A stretch of 7,089 nt of DNA from an uncultured Bacilli bacterium (lineage in GTDB: Bacteria > Bacillota_I > Bacilli_A > RF39 > UBA660). Made by a program: the position numbers and the translations under genes. The stretch spans positions 1 through 7,089 of the forward strand of contig CAKPAT010000064.1 of assembly GCA_934133155.1 (NCBI GenBank), in the 5' to 3' direction. Within the stretch, counting starts at the first letter, position 1. Every line of letters starts with the position of its first letter. The notes beneath the pieces are model-generated. The model had not been told where the DNA came from and did no database searches. It saw only the letters and a program-made list of their open reading frames with translations. Below are positions 5,527-7,089 of the stretch, piece after piece.

Positions 5527-6039
5527 TTATTCACCCCTAGTTAAATAATCTTTTCCTTTAAAAGGCTCACAAAAAAGTAAATCAGGATATCCTTGTTGTC
5601 TTAAAACCTCATAAACCATAATCGCCACACAGTTAGATAAATTTAAAGCTCTAACCTTATCCGTCATTGGAATTCTTAAACAAGTATCCAAATGATCTTT
5701 TAAAATTTCTTTTGGAATTCCTGTACTTTCCCTACCAAAAACTAAATAAATATTTTCCGATGTATCATGATAATCAAAATCAGAATGTGGTTTTTGACCA
5801 TACCTTGTTAAAAAATAAAATTTACCATGATTTTTACTTAAAAAATCTTCGTAATTTTCATACACTGTATAATCACATTCATCAATATAATTAGCTCCAC
5901 ACCTTTTGACTACCTTTTCATCTAAACTAAACCCTAAAGGTTTAATCAAATGAAGTTTAGCATTACTAGCTGCACAAGTACGCATAATATTGCCAGTATT
6001 TTGTGGAATTTCTGGCTGATATAAAACAACATTAATCAT
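5527..6039 (-). CDS. trmL: tRNA (cytidine/uridine-34 2'-O)-methyltransferase TrmL
   Basis: This is a SPOUT-class methyltransferase that uses S-adenosylmethionine to methylate the 2'-O of the wobble nucleotide in tRNA-Leu isoacceptors, in the cytoplasm. The 170-residue length fits the single-domain TrmL/YibK/CspR group. The three family motifs are present: PEIPQNTGNIMRTCAA (residues 9-24), VFGRESTGIPKEIL (100-113) and IPMTDKVRALNLSNCVAIMVYE (123-144), the last forming the knotted cofactor site. GAGAGG lies eight bases before the ATG. The start overlaps the stop of the upstream gene as ATGA, and the next gene begins two bases after its stop, so the three genes form one operon. Confidence 0.95.
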   Translation of the reverse strand: MINVVLYQPEIPQNTGNIMRTCAASNAKLHLIKPLGFSLDEKVVKRCGANYIDECDYTVYENYEDFLSKNHGKFYFLTRYGQKPHSDFDYHDTSENIYLVFGRESTGIPKEILKDHLDTCLRIPMTDKVRALNLSNCVAIMVYEVLRQQGYPDLLFCEPFKGKDYLTRGE

Positions 6040-6533
6040 AATTCAAACCTCTCTAATAACTTCTTTAAATTTTTAGATGAATAATTATTCAAATCATTAA
6101 TAACAGAAACAATTTTACCATTTTCAAAAACATATAAAGTTGCCTCCGAAGAAGAAGAAAATTTATTCACCTTACCGCCAAAATTTCTTTTCATATCACT
6201 TATAAAGTTTTCCATATTAACATCATCAGAATTCAAATAAAGTAAATTATTTTGAATTTCCAATTTTTTAATTATGTCCCTAAAGTCTCCCTCAAAATCT
6301 TTAATAGAAACATTTTTCTCCGAAGAAACATAAATTGCAAACTTAGGATTTTCCAAAATATAATTACTAATCTCGTCCTCTTTAATCTCACTGATAACTT
6401 CTTTCACCGGTGAGTTTTCTGCATAATACTCCTTAGTCGTAATATACCAATCACGGATATAAAAAGAAAGTAAAACAGTTAAAACAATAATCACAAAACA
6501 AATAATATAATTTTTAAGTGGTACACTTCTCAT
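6036..6533 (-). CDS. Membrane-anchored protein, possible thioredoxin-like fold without CXXC
   Basis: The 165-residue protein has one N-terminal transmembrane helix (about 8-26) and a soluble domain. The domain reads as beta strand KFAIYVSS (64-71), helices (about 77-92 and 105-117), a strand NLLYLNS (96-102), then ATLYVFENGKIVSVIND (131-147) and a final helix. This order, and the strand-turn-strand with ENGK, resemble thioredoxin-like domains in which a phrase like PTLVLFKDGK precedes the last helix. However, the site where CXXC would lie is SEKN, there is no cysteine in the whole protein, and the cis-proline is missing, so a redox role is unlikely. A binding or scaffolding role is possible but unproven. 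The start follows a perfect AAGGAGGT with a seven-base spacer. It is the first gene of the operon with trmL, which it overlaps by four bases. Confidence 0.7.
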   Translation of the reverse strand: MRSVPLKNYIICFVIIVLTVLLSFYIRDWYITTKEYYAENSPVKEVISEIKEDEISNYILENPKFAIYVSSEKNVSIKDFEGDFRDIIKKLEIQNNLLYLNSDDVNMENFISDMKRNFGGKVNKFSSSSEATLYVFENGKIVSVINDLNNYSSKNLKKLLERFEL

Positions 6534-6554
6534 TTACCATACCTCCTTACAATA

Positions 6555-6583
6555 ATTCTAACATAATTAAATGACATTTAAAA
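6555..6583 (-). promoter_or_regulatory. Predicted extended -10 promoter of the 6533-to-4220 operon
   Basis: The minus strand carries TAGAAT (6555-6560) preceded by TGT, an extended -10 element. A weak TTTTAA (6578-6583) sits 17 bp upstream. It lies between the terminator of the AAA+ gene and the ribosome binding site of the 165-residue protein, so position supports it more than the -35 does. Confidence 0.6.
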
Positions 6584-6597
6584 GCATTTTATTAAAG

Positions 6598-6618
6598 AAA
6601 AAGAGCCCAAAAAAGCTC
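6598..6618 (-). terminator. Intrinsic terminator after the AAA+ ATPase gene
   Basis: On the minus strand GAGCTT pairs with GGGCTC across a TTTT loop (6603-6618, two of the six pairs being U-G), followed by five T (6598-6602). The first stem bases overlap the TGA stop codon at 6617-6619. Four strong pairs and the U-tail make a modest but credible terminator. Confidence 0.7.
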
Positions 6619-7089
6619 ACAAATCATTACCGGTATCAATATCTTCTATATTAAAAGGTGGTAAAACAATACCAGTATCATCACAAATCCTTTTAAATTT
6701 TTCTCTAAAAGCGAGTCCCTCTTTAACTCTACTATCTGGATAAATTCTTTTACTATCACGAATGGCACAGTAAACATCCATTACCCCAACCTCAGAGCTA
6801 TCATTAAAAAGTGCATTAGAAAAAGCTCCTGATAAAACAGATAAAGAAACATCTGGATACATTGCTGAAAGACCGTAAACACGTTTATATTCACTAGTAG
6901 CATCAACAATAGATTCCATTAAAAGAGTTTGAATATAATGATTATTAATCATCTTAATACCAGTTTTATATTCAATCTTTGGAATTGTACCCAACAAAAT
7001 CTTAATAGTCGCATCTCTATCAGGTTCTAAAACATCAACCCTATCAAATCTACGCAAAAAAGCCCTATCACGAACAATACAAGTTTCAT
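6617..7089 (-). CDS. ClpA/ClpB-like AAA+ ATPase, C-terminal part
   Basis: The reading frame is open to the right edge, giving at least 156 residues, so the start is outside the window. Near the edge, the frame reads VRDRAFLRRFDRVDVLEP, which matches the sensor/arginine-finger region of Hsp100 (ClpA/ClpB/ClpC) first AAA modules, where the typical form is KDxALERRFxxVxVxEP. An alpha-helical lid follows (ATIKILLGTIPKIEYKTGIK, then AMYPDVSLSVLSGAF where the family usually has LPDKAIDLIDEA). The protein ends about 130 residues after the arginine finger, so there is no second AAA module after this one: either it is a single-module ATPase or this is its last module. Walker A and B motifs are outside the window. 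It may be an unfoldase or other remodelling ATPase; substrate and partner are unknown. Confidence 0.75.
   Translation of the reverse strand, partial: ETCIVRDRAFLRRFDRVDVLEPDRDATIKILLGTIPKIEYKTGIKMINNHYIQTLLMESIVDATSEYKRVYGLSAMYPDVSLSVLSGAFSNALFNDSSEVGVMDVYCAIRDSKRIYPDSRVKEGLAFREKFKRICDDTGIVLPPFNIEDIDTGNDL

Noticed and set aside
5667..5894. Plus-strand open reading frame of 75 codons
   Set aside because: It lies antisense inside trmL, whose motifs are unmistakable, and looks like a low-GC shadow.
6036..6038. Mycoplasma genetic code with TGA read as Trp
   Set aside because: TGA closes two genes at positions that fit terminator or ATGA overlap, and Trp codons seen are TGG, so the standard code is the simpler reading.
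7055..7057. TTG as start of the AAA+ gene
   Set aside because: The frame continues upstream to the window edge with residues matching the family, so the gene is partial and TTG codes for an internal Leu.

Overview
The window is a low-GC (roughly 30% G+C by eye) segment in which every supported gene lies on the minus strand. It looks like chromosome of a Bacillota or related Bacilli/Mollicutes-like lineage. The cdaA-cdaR (ybbR) pair, the strong GGAGG ribosome binding sites, the short U-tailed terminators and a DUF2628-type membrane protein all fit that group. TGA appears to be used as a stop and tryptophan is written TGG, so the standard code rather than the Mycoplasma code is likely. The species cannot be named from the sequence.

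In the direction of transcription (right to left), the window opens with the C-terminal end of a ClpA/ClpB-like AAA+ ATPase (6617-7089), closed by a terminator. A new promoter (6555-6583) then drives a tightly packed operon. It encodes a membrane-anchored protein with a possible thioredoxin-like fold but no CXXC (6036-6533), the tRNA wobble methyltransferase TrmL (5527-6039) and a multi-pass DUF2628-like membrane protein with an extracytoplasmic C-terminal domain (4220-5524). A strong terminator (4192-4217) ends this operon.

A second promoter with a perfect TATAAT (4147-4176) drives the cyclic di-AMP module. This is the membrane diadenylate cyclase CdaA (3310-4122) and its YbbR-domain regulator CdaR (1962-3320), overlapping by 11 bases. 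A terminator directly follows cdaR, so glmM, the usual third gene, is not co-transcribed here.

Downstream lies a tandem array of at least three paralogous genes for small membrane-anchored exported proteins of unknown function (1046-1861, 135-944, and the first 12 codons of a third at 1-36). Each spacer is about 100 bp and holds a promoter; the two complete genes each also have their own terminator. The proteins share nearly identical N- and C-termini around a diverged, cysteine-containing core.

The most interesting signal is in the promoters of this array. Two of the three have an uninterrupted poly-T run between a TTGTTT -35 box and a TATTAT -10 box. The run is 16 T in one (17-bp spacer) and 13 T in the other (14-bp spacer). 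The third promoter has the same geometry as the 16-T version, but its run is broken by other bases. This is the layout expected of slipped-strand, phase-variable surface antigen promoters, like the vlp genes of Mycoplasma hyorhinis. Repeat boundaries in the array also point to recombination between copies.
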